From positions 1 to 64,000 of the forward strand of contig NZ_JASODI010000012.1 in assembly GCF_030211955.1 (NCBI RefSeq): a stretch of DNA of 64,000 nt. Direction: 5' to 3'. The stretch is from Corynebacterium frankenforstense (lineage in GTDB: Bacteria > Actinomycetota > Actinomycetes > Mycobacteriales > Mycobacteriaceae). Each line of letters begins with the position of its first letter. Position 1 is the stretch's first letter. Of the stretch, positions 10,998 through 18,802 are shown in pieces. Below the pieces are notes generated by a model, which was not told the DNA's origin, made no database searches, and saw nothing but the letters and a program-made list of their open reading frames with translations. The position numbers and the translations under genes were made by a program.

Positions 10998-12566
10998 ACC
11001 ACCACCGCGAGCCACCGCCCCCTCCGCGTGGCGCGACCCGCACCGCGCCCGCCCGCGACCCTGCCCTGGGGCCGCGCGGACACCCTGTCCTTCCTCGTCG
11101 TCGGCCTGCTGGCGGCGCTGACCCGCTTCGTCGGCCTCGGCGGCTCGACGTCCTCGGGCACGCCCGTCTTCGACGAGAAGCACTACGTGCCCCAGGCCTG
11201 GGACATGGTGCTCTCCGGGGACACTCCGATCACGGGCGGCATCGAGTCGAACCCGGGCTTCGGGCTCGTGGTGCACCCGCCGGTGGCCAAGCAGCTCATC
11301 GCGCTCGGCGAGCACGTCTTCGGCTACTCGCCGTGGGGCTGGCGCGTGGTCGGCGCGGCCTTCGGCGTCGGCGTGGTGCTCGCGACGATGGGCCTGGCCC
11401 GCCAGCTCAGCGCGAGTCGGCGGGTGGCGCTGATCGCGGGTGTGCTGGCCGTCTTCGACGGCGTGCTGCTGGTCGGCTCCCGCTTCGGCATGCTCGACAT
11501 CTTCCAGGTCCTCTTCATCGTGCTGGCCGCCTGGGCACTGGTCAACGACCACAAGCAGGTCCACGCCCGCCTGCACGCGGCGTGGGCGGCCGTTCCGCTG
11601 GCGGGCGGGAGGCTCGGGCCGCGGATGGGCTTCCGCTGGTGGCGCTTCACCGCCGGCGTGCTGCTGGGCCTGGCGTGCGGAGTGAAGTGGTCCGGCCTCT
11701 ACTACATCGCCTTCTTCGGGCTGGCCTCCGTGGGCGCCGACGCGCTGCTGCGCCGCCGCTACGGCGTGCGCAGCCCCTGGTGGGGCGCGTTGCTTCGCGA
11801 CGCCGCGCCTGCCCTGGCGTCCCTGGTTCTGGTGCCGTTGCTGGTCTACGTCTGGTCCTGGCGGGCCTGGTTCGCCTCGGAGACCTCGGTCTACCGGCAC
11901 GCGGCGGAGGACGGCAGCATCGAGCCGGACTCGCTGCTCAACCTCCTGCCGGACGGGCTGGCCGGATGGCTGTACTACCACCGCTCGGTGCTGGACTTCC
12001 ACGCCAGCCTGACCACCTCCTCGGGCCACTCGCACCCGTGGGACTCCAAGCCGTGGTCCTGGCTGGCCTCGGGCCGCCCCATCCTCTACCTGTCCGCGGA
12101 CGGGGTGGACTGCGCGGCCGGCGAGTGCCGGCGGATGATCTTCCTCTTCGGCACCCCGGCGATCTGGTGGCTGACCGTCCCGGCGCTGCTGTGGGGTCTG
12201 TGGTGCCTTCTGGTGCGCCGCGACGCGCGCTTCGCGGTGCCGCTGATCGGCTTCGCCGCGGGCTTTCTGCCATGGCTGGCCACCTACGACCGCCAGATGT
12301 ACTTCTTCTACGCCGAGCCGCTGGCGCCCTTCATCGTCCTGCTCATCGCGCTGGCGGCCGCGGGGCTCGTCGGCGCCGGGCGCCCGCTGCACTCGCGGGC
12401 CGTCACCGCGCTGGCGGGCCGGCCGCTGCGCACGGGCACCTTCGCCGTGGTCTGCTACCTCGGCCTGGTGGTCGCGATGTTCATCTACTTCGGGCCGATC
12501 CTCTACGGCACGCTCATCCCCGAGTTCTGGTACCAGCAGATCATGTGGCTGCCGAGCTGGCACTGA
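10995..12566 (+). CDS. pmt: Polyprenyl-phosphate-mannose:protein mannosyltransferase
   Basis: 523-residue polytopic GT39 glycosyltransferase. It transfers mannose from polyprenyl-phosphate mannose to Ser/Thr of secreted proteins during Sec export. The first extracytoplasmic loop contains FDEKHY (Asp-Glu, the catalytic acidic pair of Pmt1) and VHPPVAKQ, and about ten hydrophobic helices follow. A long loop holds LDFHASL and SHPWDSKPW, also typical of the family. GTG 10995 (MTTTASHRPL) is chosen because of the TACAAT box; the longer reading upstream runs through the rsmI start. It converges with the zf-HC2 gene. Confidence 0.93.
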   Translation: MTTTASHRPLRVARPAPRPPATLPWGRADTLSFLVVGLLAALTRFVGLGGSTSSGTPVFDEKHYVPQAWDMVLSGDTPITGGIESNPGFGLVVHPPVAKQLIALGEHVFGYSPWGWRVVGAAFGVGVVLATMGLARQLSASRRVALIAGVLAVFDGVLLVGSRFGMLDIFQVLFIVLAAWALVNDHKQVHARLHAAWAAVPLAGGRLGPRMGFRWWRFTAGVLLGLACGVKWSGLYYIAFFGLASVGADALLRRRYGVRSPWWGALLRDAAPALASLVLVPLLVYVWSWRAWFASETSVYRHAAEDGSIEPDSLLNLLPDGLAGWLYYHRSVLDFHASLTTSSGHSHPWDSKPWSWLASGRPILYLSADGVDCAAGECRRMIFLFGTPAIWWLTVPALLWGLWCLLVRRDARFAVPLIGFAAGFLPWLATYDRQMYFFYAEPLAPFIVLLIALAAAGLVGAGRPLHSRAVTALAGRPLRTGTFAVVCYLGLVVAMFIYFGPILYGTLIPEFWYQQIMWLPSWH

Positions 12567-12599
12567 GCCGCGGCGGCAGCGGCGGCACCGGCCACTGAG

Positions 12600-13313
12600 T
12601 CAGCCGAGCTCCGAGGGCCCGGCGCCGAGCATGCGCCAGCCGCCGGCGCGCCCGGCGTCCCAGGACAGCCAGCAGGCGACGGCGGCGACCACGGTGGTCA
12701 CGGCGTAGAGCACGAGGCCTGCGACCTGGACGGTACCGGCGAGGTCGAGGACCAGGTCGCGCATGGCGAAGCCCAGGTTGAACATGGTGCACGCGCACAA
12801 AAAGACCAGGAAGCCGGGCAGGATCCGCGGGCGCCAGGCACCGAAGAAGAGGGTGATGGCCGTGGCCAGGCGCACCGCGGCGGCCTGACCGAGCATCGCC
12901 GCGAGCTCCGGCTGGGCGTCCGGCGCGAGCACCCCGGCCTCGGCGTCGGTGGCGGTCAGCCCGCCGCTGGCGGCCACCGTCATCACCGCCCAGACGGCGA
13001 AGAGCAGCCCGGCGACGACCAGCACGACCCGGCAGGTGGCCAGGAGCGCCTGGCGGGTGCCGGCCGCACGGCGCCACTCGGTCTCAACCTCGGCGAGGAT
13101 CTCGGCGGTCAGGTCCGGCGCGACGGCCTGCGGCTCGGCATCGTGGGGCTCCTCGGCGCCGAGCATGTCCTTCAGGGAACGGGCACGCTCGTAGAAGGCG
13201 CGGCAGCGCTCGCAGGCGGCCAGGTGGGCCTCGACGACGTCGTCGGGCAGCCGCCCGGGCTCGCCGTCGAGGCGCGCGGAGAGCTCGTCCTGGATGTCCT
13301 CGTGGCCGATCAT
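12600..13313 (-). CDS. zf-HC2 (anti-sigma-like) membrane protein
   Basis: 237 residues. The N-terminal cytoplasmic part has the zinc anti-sigma pattern: His4 and HLAACERC (His30, Cys34, Cys37). Four hydrophobic helices follow, from about residue 97 to the C-terminus. This looks like a membrane-tethered zf-HC2 protein. Its partner is not obvious, because no sigma-factor gene is adjacent. ATG 13313 overlaps the stop of the DoxX gene (ATGA), which indicates translational coupling. Confidence 0.75.
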   Translation of the reverse strand: MIGHEDIQDELSARLDGEPGRLPDDVVEAHLAACERCRAFYERARSLKDMLGAEEPHDAEPQAVAPDLTAEILAEVETEWRRAAGTRQALLATCRVVLVVAGLLFAVWAVMTVAASGGLTATDAEAGVLAPDAQPELAAMLGQAAAVRLATAITLFFGAWRPRILPGFLVFLCACTMFNLGFAMRDLVLDLAGTVQVAGLVLYAVTTVVAAVACWLSWDAGRAGGWRMLGAGPSELG

Positions 13314-13714
13314 CGCGACAACACCCCGTCGACGCTCGCGCGCCCGGTGCCGAAGACGACGATGACCAGCAGCGCGGCGATGAGCACGAGCGGGTACTCG
13401 AGCCCGCCGTCGACGTTGAACAGCCCGTGGTCCAGGTGCACCAGGTAGGCCGCGGCGGCGACGAAGACGGCGAGCACCCCCGCCACTGCCGTGGTCAGCA
13501 GGCCGACGCACAGCAGCGCGCCGCAGAGCAGCTGGCCGAGCGCGGCGACCCAGGCCGAGAGCGCGGGCTGGGGCACGCCCCAGGCGCTGAACTGGCCGGT
13601 CGTCTCCGCGATCCCGTCGATGAGCAGGATGCGCCAGCCGTGGGCGACGAAGACGACGCCGAGCACGACGCGCAGAATGAGCAGCATGGCGTCTCTCACC
13701 GCGGGCCTGTCCAT
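13310..13714 (-). CDS. DoxX-family membrane protein
   Basis: 134 residues with four hydrophobic helices and the DoxX/SURF4-like N-terminus LLILRVVLGVVFVAHGWRIL. Family members have been linked to membrane redox or thiol stress, but here the role is unknown. ATG 13714 follows a TACCCT box by 7 nt. The stop codon overlaps the start of the zf-HC2 gene, so the two proteins are probably made together. Confidence 0.8.
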   Translation of the reverse strand: MDRPAVRDAMLLILRVVLGVVFVAHGWRILLIDGIAETTGQFSAWGVPQPALSAWVAALGQLLCGALLCVGLLTTAVAGVLAVFVAAAAYLVHLDHGLFNVDGGLEYPLVLIAALLVIVVFGTGRASVDGVLSR

Positions 13715-13727
13715 GACGCCCAGGGTA
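13712..13727 (-). promoter_or_regulatory. -10 TACCCT and leaderless start of the doxX-like operon
   Basis: TACCCT on the minus strand (13727-13722) is 7 nt before ATG 13714. A divergent TAGACT box on the plus strand at 13744-13749 may serve tag. Confidence 0.5.
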
Positions 13728-13771
13728 CCTTCCGTGGAACCGTAGACTGGTCTCCGGGAGTCATACCTGAC

Positions 13772-14380
13772 ATGAGAGATTCTGAGAACGACGGCACCAT
13801 GCTGTGCGACGACGGCCTGCGCCGCCCGCCGTGGGCGGCGAGCGACCCCCTGCTGCGCGAGTACTACGACACCGAGTGGGGCGTGCCCGTGCGCGACGAG
13901 ACGGGGCTCTTCGAGCGCATCGTGCTCGAGGGCTTCCAGGCGGGCCTGTCCTGGGCGACGGTGCTGCGCAAGCGCCCGGCGTTTCGGGAGGCCTTCGCCG
14001 GCTTCGTCCCCGACGTCGTCGCCGCCTTCGACGAGAGCGACAGACAGCAGTTGCTTTCCGACGCCGCGCTGATCCGCAATGCGGCAAAGATCGACGCGGC
14101 GGTGGGCAACGCCCGGGCCACCGTGGCGCTGCGCGCCCACGGCGGCCTGGTGGACCTGGTCTGGTCGCACCGGCCGGAGCGCACCCCGGAGCCGCGCACG
14201 ATGTCGGAGGTGCCCACGGTCTCCCCCGAGTCCGAGGCGCTGGCGCGCGACCTGAAGAAGGCGGGCTTCCGCTTCGTCGGGCCGACGACGATGTTCGCGC
14301 TGATGGAGGCCGTCGGCGTCGTCGACACCCACCTGATGGACTCGCACCGAAGGGGCTGCTCCGGAATCTGGCCCCGCTAG
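13772..14380 (+). CDS. tag: DNA-3-methyladenine glycosylase I
   Basis: 202 residues of the Tag family, which removes 3-methyladenine from alkylated DNA. The segment WAASDPLLREYYDTEWGVPVRD is the N-terminal signature, and LEGFQAGLSWATVLRKRPAFREAF follows. The C-terminal DTHLMDSHRRGC supplies the His/Cys residues of the structural zinc site, with an N-terminal Cys in MLCDDG. The start may be ATG 13772, about 23 nt after a TAGACT box, or the internal ATG 13800, which begins just before the conserved cysteine. Confidence 0.93.
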   Translation: MRDSENDGTMLCDDGLRRPPWAASDPLLREYYDTEWGVPVRDETGLFERIVLEGFQAGLSWATVLRKRPAFREAFAGFVPDVVAAFDESDRQQLLSDAALIRNAAKIDAAVGNARATVALRAHGGLVDLVWSHRPERTPEPRTMSEVPTVSPESEALARDLKKAGFRFVGPTTMFALMEAVGVVDTHLMDSHRRGCSGIWPR

Positions 14381-14391
14381 GCCGGCGGGCG

Positions 14392-14400
14392 TGCTAAATC
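14392..14400 (+). promoter_or_regulatory. Extended -10 (TGCTAAATC) upstream of the DUF4442 gene
   Basis: TG-N-TAAATC at 14392-14400 stands about 44 nt before the GTG of the next gene. A weak GGAG lies in the intervening leader. Confidence 0.35.
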
Positions 14401-14443
14401 TGTAGCGGACGTCACTGCCCCGACCCGGATTGGAGCCCACCCG

Positions 14444-14911
14444 GTGGCCCTGAACAAGAAGATCTTCAACGCGACGGCCCTGCGCCGCTTCATGTGGCTC
14501 TGGCCGCCCTTCCTGGGCGCCGGGGTGAAGGTGGCCGAGGCCGCCGAGGACGGCTCGCGCTTCGTCATCGAGCACCGCCCGAACTTCCTGACGCGCAACG
14601 CGGTCAAGACGGCATTCGGCGGCACGCTGATGTCGATGATCGACCCGTTCTTCATGCTCAGCTCGATGATGCAGCTCGGCGGCGGCTACTACGTCTGGGA
14701 CACCGCCGCCGAGGTGCAGTTCCTCAAGCCCGGCCACGGGCGCATCCGCGTCGTCGTCGAGGTCACCGAGGAGGACCTGAAGGTCATCCGGGAGAAGACG
14801 GCGGACGGCTCGAAGTACCTGCACTGGTTCGAGGCCGAGGCCGTCGACGAGTCCGGCACCGTCATCGCCCGGCACCGCCGGCAGGTCTACTACCGGCTCA
14901 AGAAGCGTTAG
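14444..14911 (+). CDS. DUF4442 (hotdog-fold) protein
   Basis: 155 residues matching the DUF4442/YiiD-C type of the thioesterase hotdog fold. The central segment TAFGGTLMSMIDPFFML is the hotdog helix region, and the C-terminal strands contain WFEAEAVDESGTVIARHRRQVYYR. Its substrate is unknown; acyl-CoA-like thioesters are a family-level guess. It starts with GTG 14444. It ends back-to-back with the converging small gene, with no base between the two stop codons. Confidence 0.75.
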   Translation: MALNKKIFNATALRRFMWLWPPFLGAGVKVAEAAEDGSRFVIEHRPNFLTRNAVKTAFGGTLMSMIDPFFMLSSMMQLGGGYYVWDTAAEVQFLKPGHGRIRVVVEVTEEDLKVIREKTADGSKYLHWFEAEAVDESGTVIARHRRQVYYRLKKR

Positions 14912-15175
14912 TCAGGCGTCGAAGACGGGCATCGGCTTGAGGTTCATGTGGGTGACCCGCACGTCCTCGCCGTAGCCGAGCTTGTCGACGTTACGCGCGG
15001 CGCGCTCGAGCTCGCCGACGACGAGCTCGCGGGCGGCGTCGTGGTCCGCGAAGCACTCCAGGGCCTCGAGCGGGCCGCCGGTGCGCTGCCGCACGACGAC
15101 GTAGCGGCTGCCCTCGGCGGCCTCGATGCGGCGCTTGCCGCCGTTGAAGGGGTCATTGTAGTAGAACTCGCTCAC
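14912..15175 (-). CDS. Small conserved protein of unknown function
   Basis: 87 residues starting MSEFYYNDPFNGGKRRIEAAEGSRY when GTG 15175 is used. That GTG has the ribosome site GGAGAGGAAG about 6 nt upstream, so the longer open reading toward 15274 is unlikely to be used. The protein is soluble with mixed charge and has no recognised motif. The converging neighbour leaves no intergenic DNA at its 3' end. Confidence 0.6.
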   Translation of the reverse strand: MSEFYYNDPFNGGKRRIEAAEGSRYVVVRQRTGGPLEALECFADHDAARELVVGELERAARNVDKLGYGEDVRVTHMNLKPMPVFDA

Positions 15176-15280
15176 GTGCTTCCTCTCCGTGCTTGGTGCC
15201 CACACAGTAACGCGGTTCGGGCTTGCGCGGGTGGTGAGGGGACGGGAAGAAGCGGGACCAGGGGAGCCAGGCAAGCGAAA

Positions 15281-15321
15281 AGGCTCCGGCGGAGAATCAC
15301 TCTCCGGCCGAAGCCTTGTCT
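15281..15321 (-). terminator. Intrinsic terminator of tRNA-Ala
   Basis: The inverted repeat AAGGCTCCGGCGGAGA...TCTCCGGCCGAAGCCTT just after the tRNA forms a strong hairpin, followed on the minus strand by TTTTCG. Confidence 0.75.
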
Positions 15322-15326
15322 TTCTG

Positions 15327-15399
15327 TGGAGCTAAGGGGAATCGAACCCCTGACCTTCGCATTGCGAACGCGACGCTCTACCAACTGAGCTATAGCCCC
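15327..15399 (-). tRNA. tRNA-Ala (anticodon CGC)
   Basis: A 73-nt cloverleaf on the minus strand. Acceptor GGGGCTA pairs with TAGCTCC and the discriminator is A. The D-arm is GCTC-AGTTGGTA-GAGC, the anticodon loop TTCGCAA gives CGC, and the T-loop is TTCGATT. It decodes GCG, a frequent alanine codon in this GC-rich genome. The CCA end is not encoded. Confidence 0.93.
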
Positions 15400-15477
15400 A
15401 GTGCTGGGTACCCCCAACACCATAGTCGGCGGTGTCTCAAACACCTAACCGGCAGGTGAGGGGATTTTTGAGCCCGC

Positions 15478-16653
15478 TCAGCCCGCGACGCGGTCGCGGT
15501 AGGAGCCGGCGCGCGGCTCGTCGTCACCGCCGTGGCCGAAGGGCGACTCGACGGTGCGCAGGGTGGAGAAGTCCGGGCTCTCGTCGTCGAGCTCCACGAC
15601 GATCGCGCCCGGGCGACGCAGTGCGCGCGGGATGGCCAGCGCCTCGTCGTCGCGGTGGCGCACGCCGAGGCGGGCACGGCGCAGCTGGCGGATGCGGCGG
15701 GCACGCAGCGCCTGCTCCTGGCGCACCTGGCTGCGCAGGGCGACCAGGTAGGCGGCCGTGAGTGCCACTGCGAGCACCGGGGCCAGCCAGGCCCAGCCGC
15801 CGGCGATGACACCGAGGATCAGGGTGGCCACGACGACGCCGGCCAGGGCGTAGAGGGTGCGGCGGCGACGCTGGTAGCGGTCCAGGCTGTAACGCTCGTC
15901 GGCCTCGGGGTCCCAGCCGCCGCGGCCACGCCGGCTGGCGGCGAACTCGAGCTCCTCCTCGGTCAGCTCCTCCGCGGCGTCGGCGAGGCTCGACTCGTCC
16001 TCGACGTGGTCGGTGTCCTCGGCGGTGGCGGTGGTGGCGGTGGCGGTGGCTGCGACCTCAGAGTCAGAATCAGCCTCGGCGTCAGAGTCGGAGTCCACCG
16101 CGTCCCCGGCGGCCTCGTCGTCGCGCACGACGCGGATCGCCTCGCCGCGGGTGCGGCGGGTGGCGTCCGGGTAGAGCAGGTCCTCCGGGGAGGTGAAAGT
16201 CTCCGCCAGCTCGTAGGTGTCCTCGTCGCCGGGGGCCGGCTCCGCCTCCGGGAGCTCCTCGTCGTCGGCCTCGGCGACGGGCTCGGTGACCGTGTCCCCG
16301 GCCTCGAGCTCGCGGACGACGTCGCCATCGATGACCTCCTCGGAGGCGGCGTGGTCGTCCCTCTCCTCACGCTCGTCGATGAGCACGTCGTCGACGTTCT
16401 CCTCGTCCGCGGCGTCGGCCGAGACGATCTCGTAGTCCGCCTCGTCCTCCCCGCGCGCCTCGCGCACGTCGGCGGCGCCGACGCGGGGGCCGCGGGCGGC
16501 CCGCGGCAGTTCGGTGCCGCCCTCGTAGACCACGCGGGTCTCGTCGAAGGCCTCGCCGGCCTTGCGGATCGGCTTCTGGCCGCGCAGCCACAGCGGAGCG
16601 AGCACGAAGAGCCAGAGGACGATGACGAGCACCAGGACAATTCCACCGGACAT
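15478..16653 (-). CDS. glpR: GlpR, membrane receptor of the gephyrin-like division protein Glp
   Basis: 391 residues. One N-terminal membrane helix (residues 2-20, GGIVLVLVIVLWLFVLAPLWL) is followed by a conserved KPIRKAGEAFDETRVVY stretch and about 200 very acidic, low-complexity residues. Two further hydrophobic segments lie at about 280-325, and the tail is basic and then acidic. Position and architecture match GlpR of C. glutamicum, which binds Glp and links FtsZ to the Wag31 elongation machinery. The gene order galU, glp, rimJ, glpR supports this. I use ATG 16653; ATG 16665 and GTG 16668, next to a GAAAGG ribosome site, are possible. Confidence 0.75.
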   Translation of the reverse strand: MSGGIVLVLVIVLWLFVLAPLWLRGQKPIRKAGEAFDETRVVYEGGTELPRAARGPRVGAADVREARGEDEADYEIVSADAADEENVDDVLIDEREERDDHAASEEVIDGDVVRELEAGDTVTEPVAEADDEELPEAEPAPGDEDTYELAETFTSPEDLLYPDATRRTRGEAIRVVRDDEAAGDAVDSDSDAEADSDSEVAATATATTATAEDTDHVEDESSLADAAEELTEEELEFAASRRGRGGWDPEADERYSLDRYQRRRRTLYALAGVVVATLILGVIAGGWAWLAPVLAVALTAAYLVALRSQVRQEQALRARRIRQLRRARLGVRHRDDEALAIPRALRRPGAIVVELDDESPDFSTLRTVESPFGHGGDDEPRAGSYRDRVAG

Positions 16654-16746
16654 GGCCGCGACCATCACCTTTCAGGACGACGGGGACAGTTGTTCATTGT
16701 CAGGTTATCCGTGGGGCACCGCTCCCCCGTCCCGCCACGCCGGGCG

Positions 16747-17439
16747 TCAGGCGATCCGGCGCGCGGCGCGCAGCCGCTCGACACAGGTGCCGCGGTGCTC
16801 GCCGGCGAGCTGGGCGACGAAGTTGTGGTCCTGCCAGCGGCCGTTGATGTGCAGGTTGCCGCGCAGCACGCCCTCGTCGTGGAAGCCGTTGTGGTGCAGC
16901 ACCCGCCCGGAGGCGGGGTTGGCCGGCAGGAAGGTGGCGGTGACGCGGTGCAGCCGCACGCGTCGGAAAGCGTGGTCGGTGCCGAGGGCGCAGGCGGCCG
17001 TGGCCACGCCACGGCCCGTGCAGGCGGAGTGGACCCAGTAGCCGATCCAGCACTCCGAGACGGGCCCGTGCTGGATGTTGCCCAGGGTGACCTGCCCGAC
17101 GAAGCGGCCGTCGAGTTCGATGGCCAATGGCACGACGGTGCCCGCGTTCGCCGCGGCACGCAGCTCCATGAAGTGCGCCCACCACTGCGCCGGGGTGTGG
17201 CCCTCGGCCCAGCCGCCGGGCAGCGTCGGCTCGACGGGGCGCAGGAAGCGTTCGTCGGCGATACGCATCGCGCGCCAGGGGTCGCCGTCGGAGCTGGTCA
17301 TCGGGCGCAGGCGCAGCTGCCCGCCGTCGGTGAGCCGCACCGTCTCGGTGACCTCGGGCCAGCCGGGGTGATCGGGGTGCGGGTCGCCGGTGGCGGGGCG
17401 CGCCCGACGCGTGCGCCGCAGCCCGAAGAGGTCGATCAC
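16747..17439 (-). CDS. rimJ: GNAT-family N-acetyltransferase, RimJ-like
   Basis: 230 residues with the RimJ/RimL type of GNAT fold. There is an N-terminal substrate region VRLTDGGQLRLRPMTSSD. The acetyl-CoA loop region contains GYWVHSACTGRGVATAACAL (GRGVAT as the R/QxxGxG/A loop). The later RVRLHRVTATFLPANPASGRVLHHNGF is the conserved RimJ helix and strand pair. Family members acetylate protein N-termini; the substrate here is unknown. It lies between glp and glpR, starting 7 nt after the glp stop. Confidence 0.82.
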   Translation of the reverse strand: MIDLFGLRRTRRARPATGDPHPDHPGWPEVTETVRLTDGGQLRLRPMTSSDGDPWRAMRIADERFLRPVEPTLPGGWAEGHTPAQWWAHFMELRAAANAGTVVPLAIELDGRFVGQVTLGNIQHGPVSECWIGYWVHSACTGRGVATAACALGTDHAFRRVRLHRVTATFLPANPASGRVLHHNGFHDEGVLRGNLHINGRWQDHNFVAQLAGEHRGTCVERLRAARRIA

Positions 17440-17445
17440 CCGCGG

Positions 17446-18744
17446 TCAGCCCGCCTGGGAGAGGAAGATGACGTCGACGACGTCGCCGGGGCGGATCTCC
17501 GCGGCGTCGGCCGGCACCCGGATCATGGCGTTGGCCTGGGCGAGGCCGGCCAGCAGGTGCGCCGGGGCGCCGGTGGCCCCGCCGAGGCCTTCCACCAGGT
17601 AGTCGCCGGTGTGGGCGTCGCGCATGAGGCGCGCACGGATGAAGCCGGTGCGCCCCGGGCGCGAAGCGACCTGGCCGAGGGCGCGGGCGCGCACGATGCG
17701 CCGCTTCGCGTTGCGCTTGCCCAGCGAGAGGCGGATGAGCGGGCGGGCGAGCACCTCGAAGATGACCAGGGAGCTGACCGGGTTGGAGGGGGTCAGGAAG
17801 ACCGGGGTGCGCTCGTCGCCGAGTAGGCCGAAGCCCTGCACGGAACCGGGGTGCATGGCCACGCGCGTGGTGTCCACGTCGCCGAACTCGCGCAGCACCT
17901 CCTGGACGCGCAGCGCCCCGCTGCCGCCGACGGCGCCGGTGATCACGAGGATCTCCGAGCGCATCAGCTGCGACTCGATGATCTCGCGCAGGCGGCGCGG
18001 CTCGCCGGCGGCGATGCCGACGCGGTGCACGTCCGCCCCGGCCTCCTTGGCCGCGGCGGCCAGCGCGTAGCCGGCGACGTCGTAGATTTGGCCGAGGCCG
18101 GGCTCGCGGTTGACGTCGACGAGCTCGGCGCCCACCGAGATCACGGAGAGCCTGGGCCGCGGGTAGACGAGCACGTTGGCCCGCCCGGCGGCGGCCAGAA
18201 GGCCCACCTGGGCGGGGCCCAGTACGGCACCGGAGGTCACCGCGACGTCGCCACGCCCGATGTCGTCGCCGGGGCGGCGCACGAAGTCGCCGGAGCGCAC
18301 GGCGCGGGCGGCGACCACGCGCCGACGGCCACGGTCCGACCACGCGAGGGGCAGCACGGCGTCGGCAAGCGCGGGCAGCGCGGCACCGGTGTGCACGCGC
18401 ACGGCCTGGCGCGGCTGCAGGCGCAGGGGCTGCTGGGAGCCGGCGGCGACCTCGCCGACCACGGGCAGCGACTGCTCGAGCGGGGTCAGGCGGGACGGGC
18501 CGGTCTCCTCGCCGTGCTCGCGGGTCGGGCGCGAACGGCCGGACAGGGCGCGCTCACCGCCGACGTCGACGGCGCGCACGGCGTACCCGTCCACGGCGGC
18601 CTGGGCGAAGCCGGGCAGCTCGTGGGTCGCCTGGACCTCCTCGGCGCACATCAGCCCGAGGGAGTCGACGATCGACACGCGCACCGGCTCCGGCGTCAGC
18701 GCGGCGTCGGTGACCAGTTCCAGCTGTTCCTCGACGGATCGCAC
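17446..18744 (-). CDS. glp: Glp, gephyrin/MoeA-like molybdotransferase homologue of the divisome
   Basis: 432 residues with the MoeA domain order: N-terminal MoeA_N (VTDAALTPEPVRVSIVDSLG, with the HELPGFAQAAVDGYAV segment), a MoaB-like central domain (ITGAVGGSG... with a substituted loop) and a C-terminal MoeA_C domain. In C. glutamicum the paralogue next to galU and GlpR was shown to be a repurposed molybdotransferase (Glp) that binds FtsZ at the septum. The same neighbours suggest that role here, though a true MoeA activity cannot be excluded by reading. GTG 18744 is chosen for its strong ribosome site AAGGAGGAA, 8 nt away. There is a 58-nt gap after galU. Confidence 0.8.
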   Translation of the reverse strand: MRSVEEQLELVTDAALTPEPVRVSIVDSLGLMCAEEVQATHELPGFAQAAVDGYAVRAVDVGGERALSGRSRPTREHGEETGPSRLTPLEQSLPVVGEVAAGSQQPLRLQPRQAVRVHTGAALPALADAVLPLAWSDRGRRRVVAARAVRSGDFVRRPGDDIGRGDVAVTSGAVLGPAQVGLLAAAGRANVLVYPRPRLSVISVGAELVDVNREPGLGQIYDVAGYALAAAAKEAGADVHRVGIAAGEPRRLREIIESQLMRSEILVITGAVGGSGALRVQEVLREFGDVDTTRVAMHPGSVQGFGLLGDERTPVFLTPSNPVSSLVIFEVLARPLIRLSLGKRNAKRRIVRARALGQVASRPGRTGFIRARLMRDAHTGDYLVEGLGGATGAPAHLLAGLAQANAMIRVPADAAEIRPGDVVDVIFLSQAG

Positions 18745-18802
18745 GGCGCGTTCCTCCTTCCGCGCGACCCCGTGGCGGGGGGCGCGCTGTCGCTTGCGGA
18801 GT

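Noticed and set aside
15182..15274. N-terminal extension of the small gene at 14912-15175
   Set aside because: The extra codons have no protein-like pattern. The GTG at 15175 has a good ribosome site right before it.
15532..17826. A 764-codon plus-strand frame over glpR, rimJ and glp
   Set aside because: Its protein is Gly/Ala/Val/Asp-rich shadow text. The minus-strand genes have recognised families, overlaps and ribosome sites.
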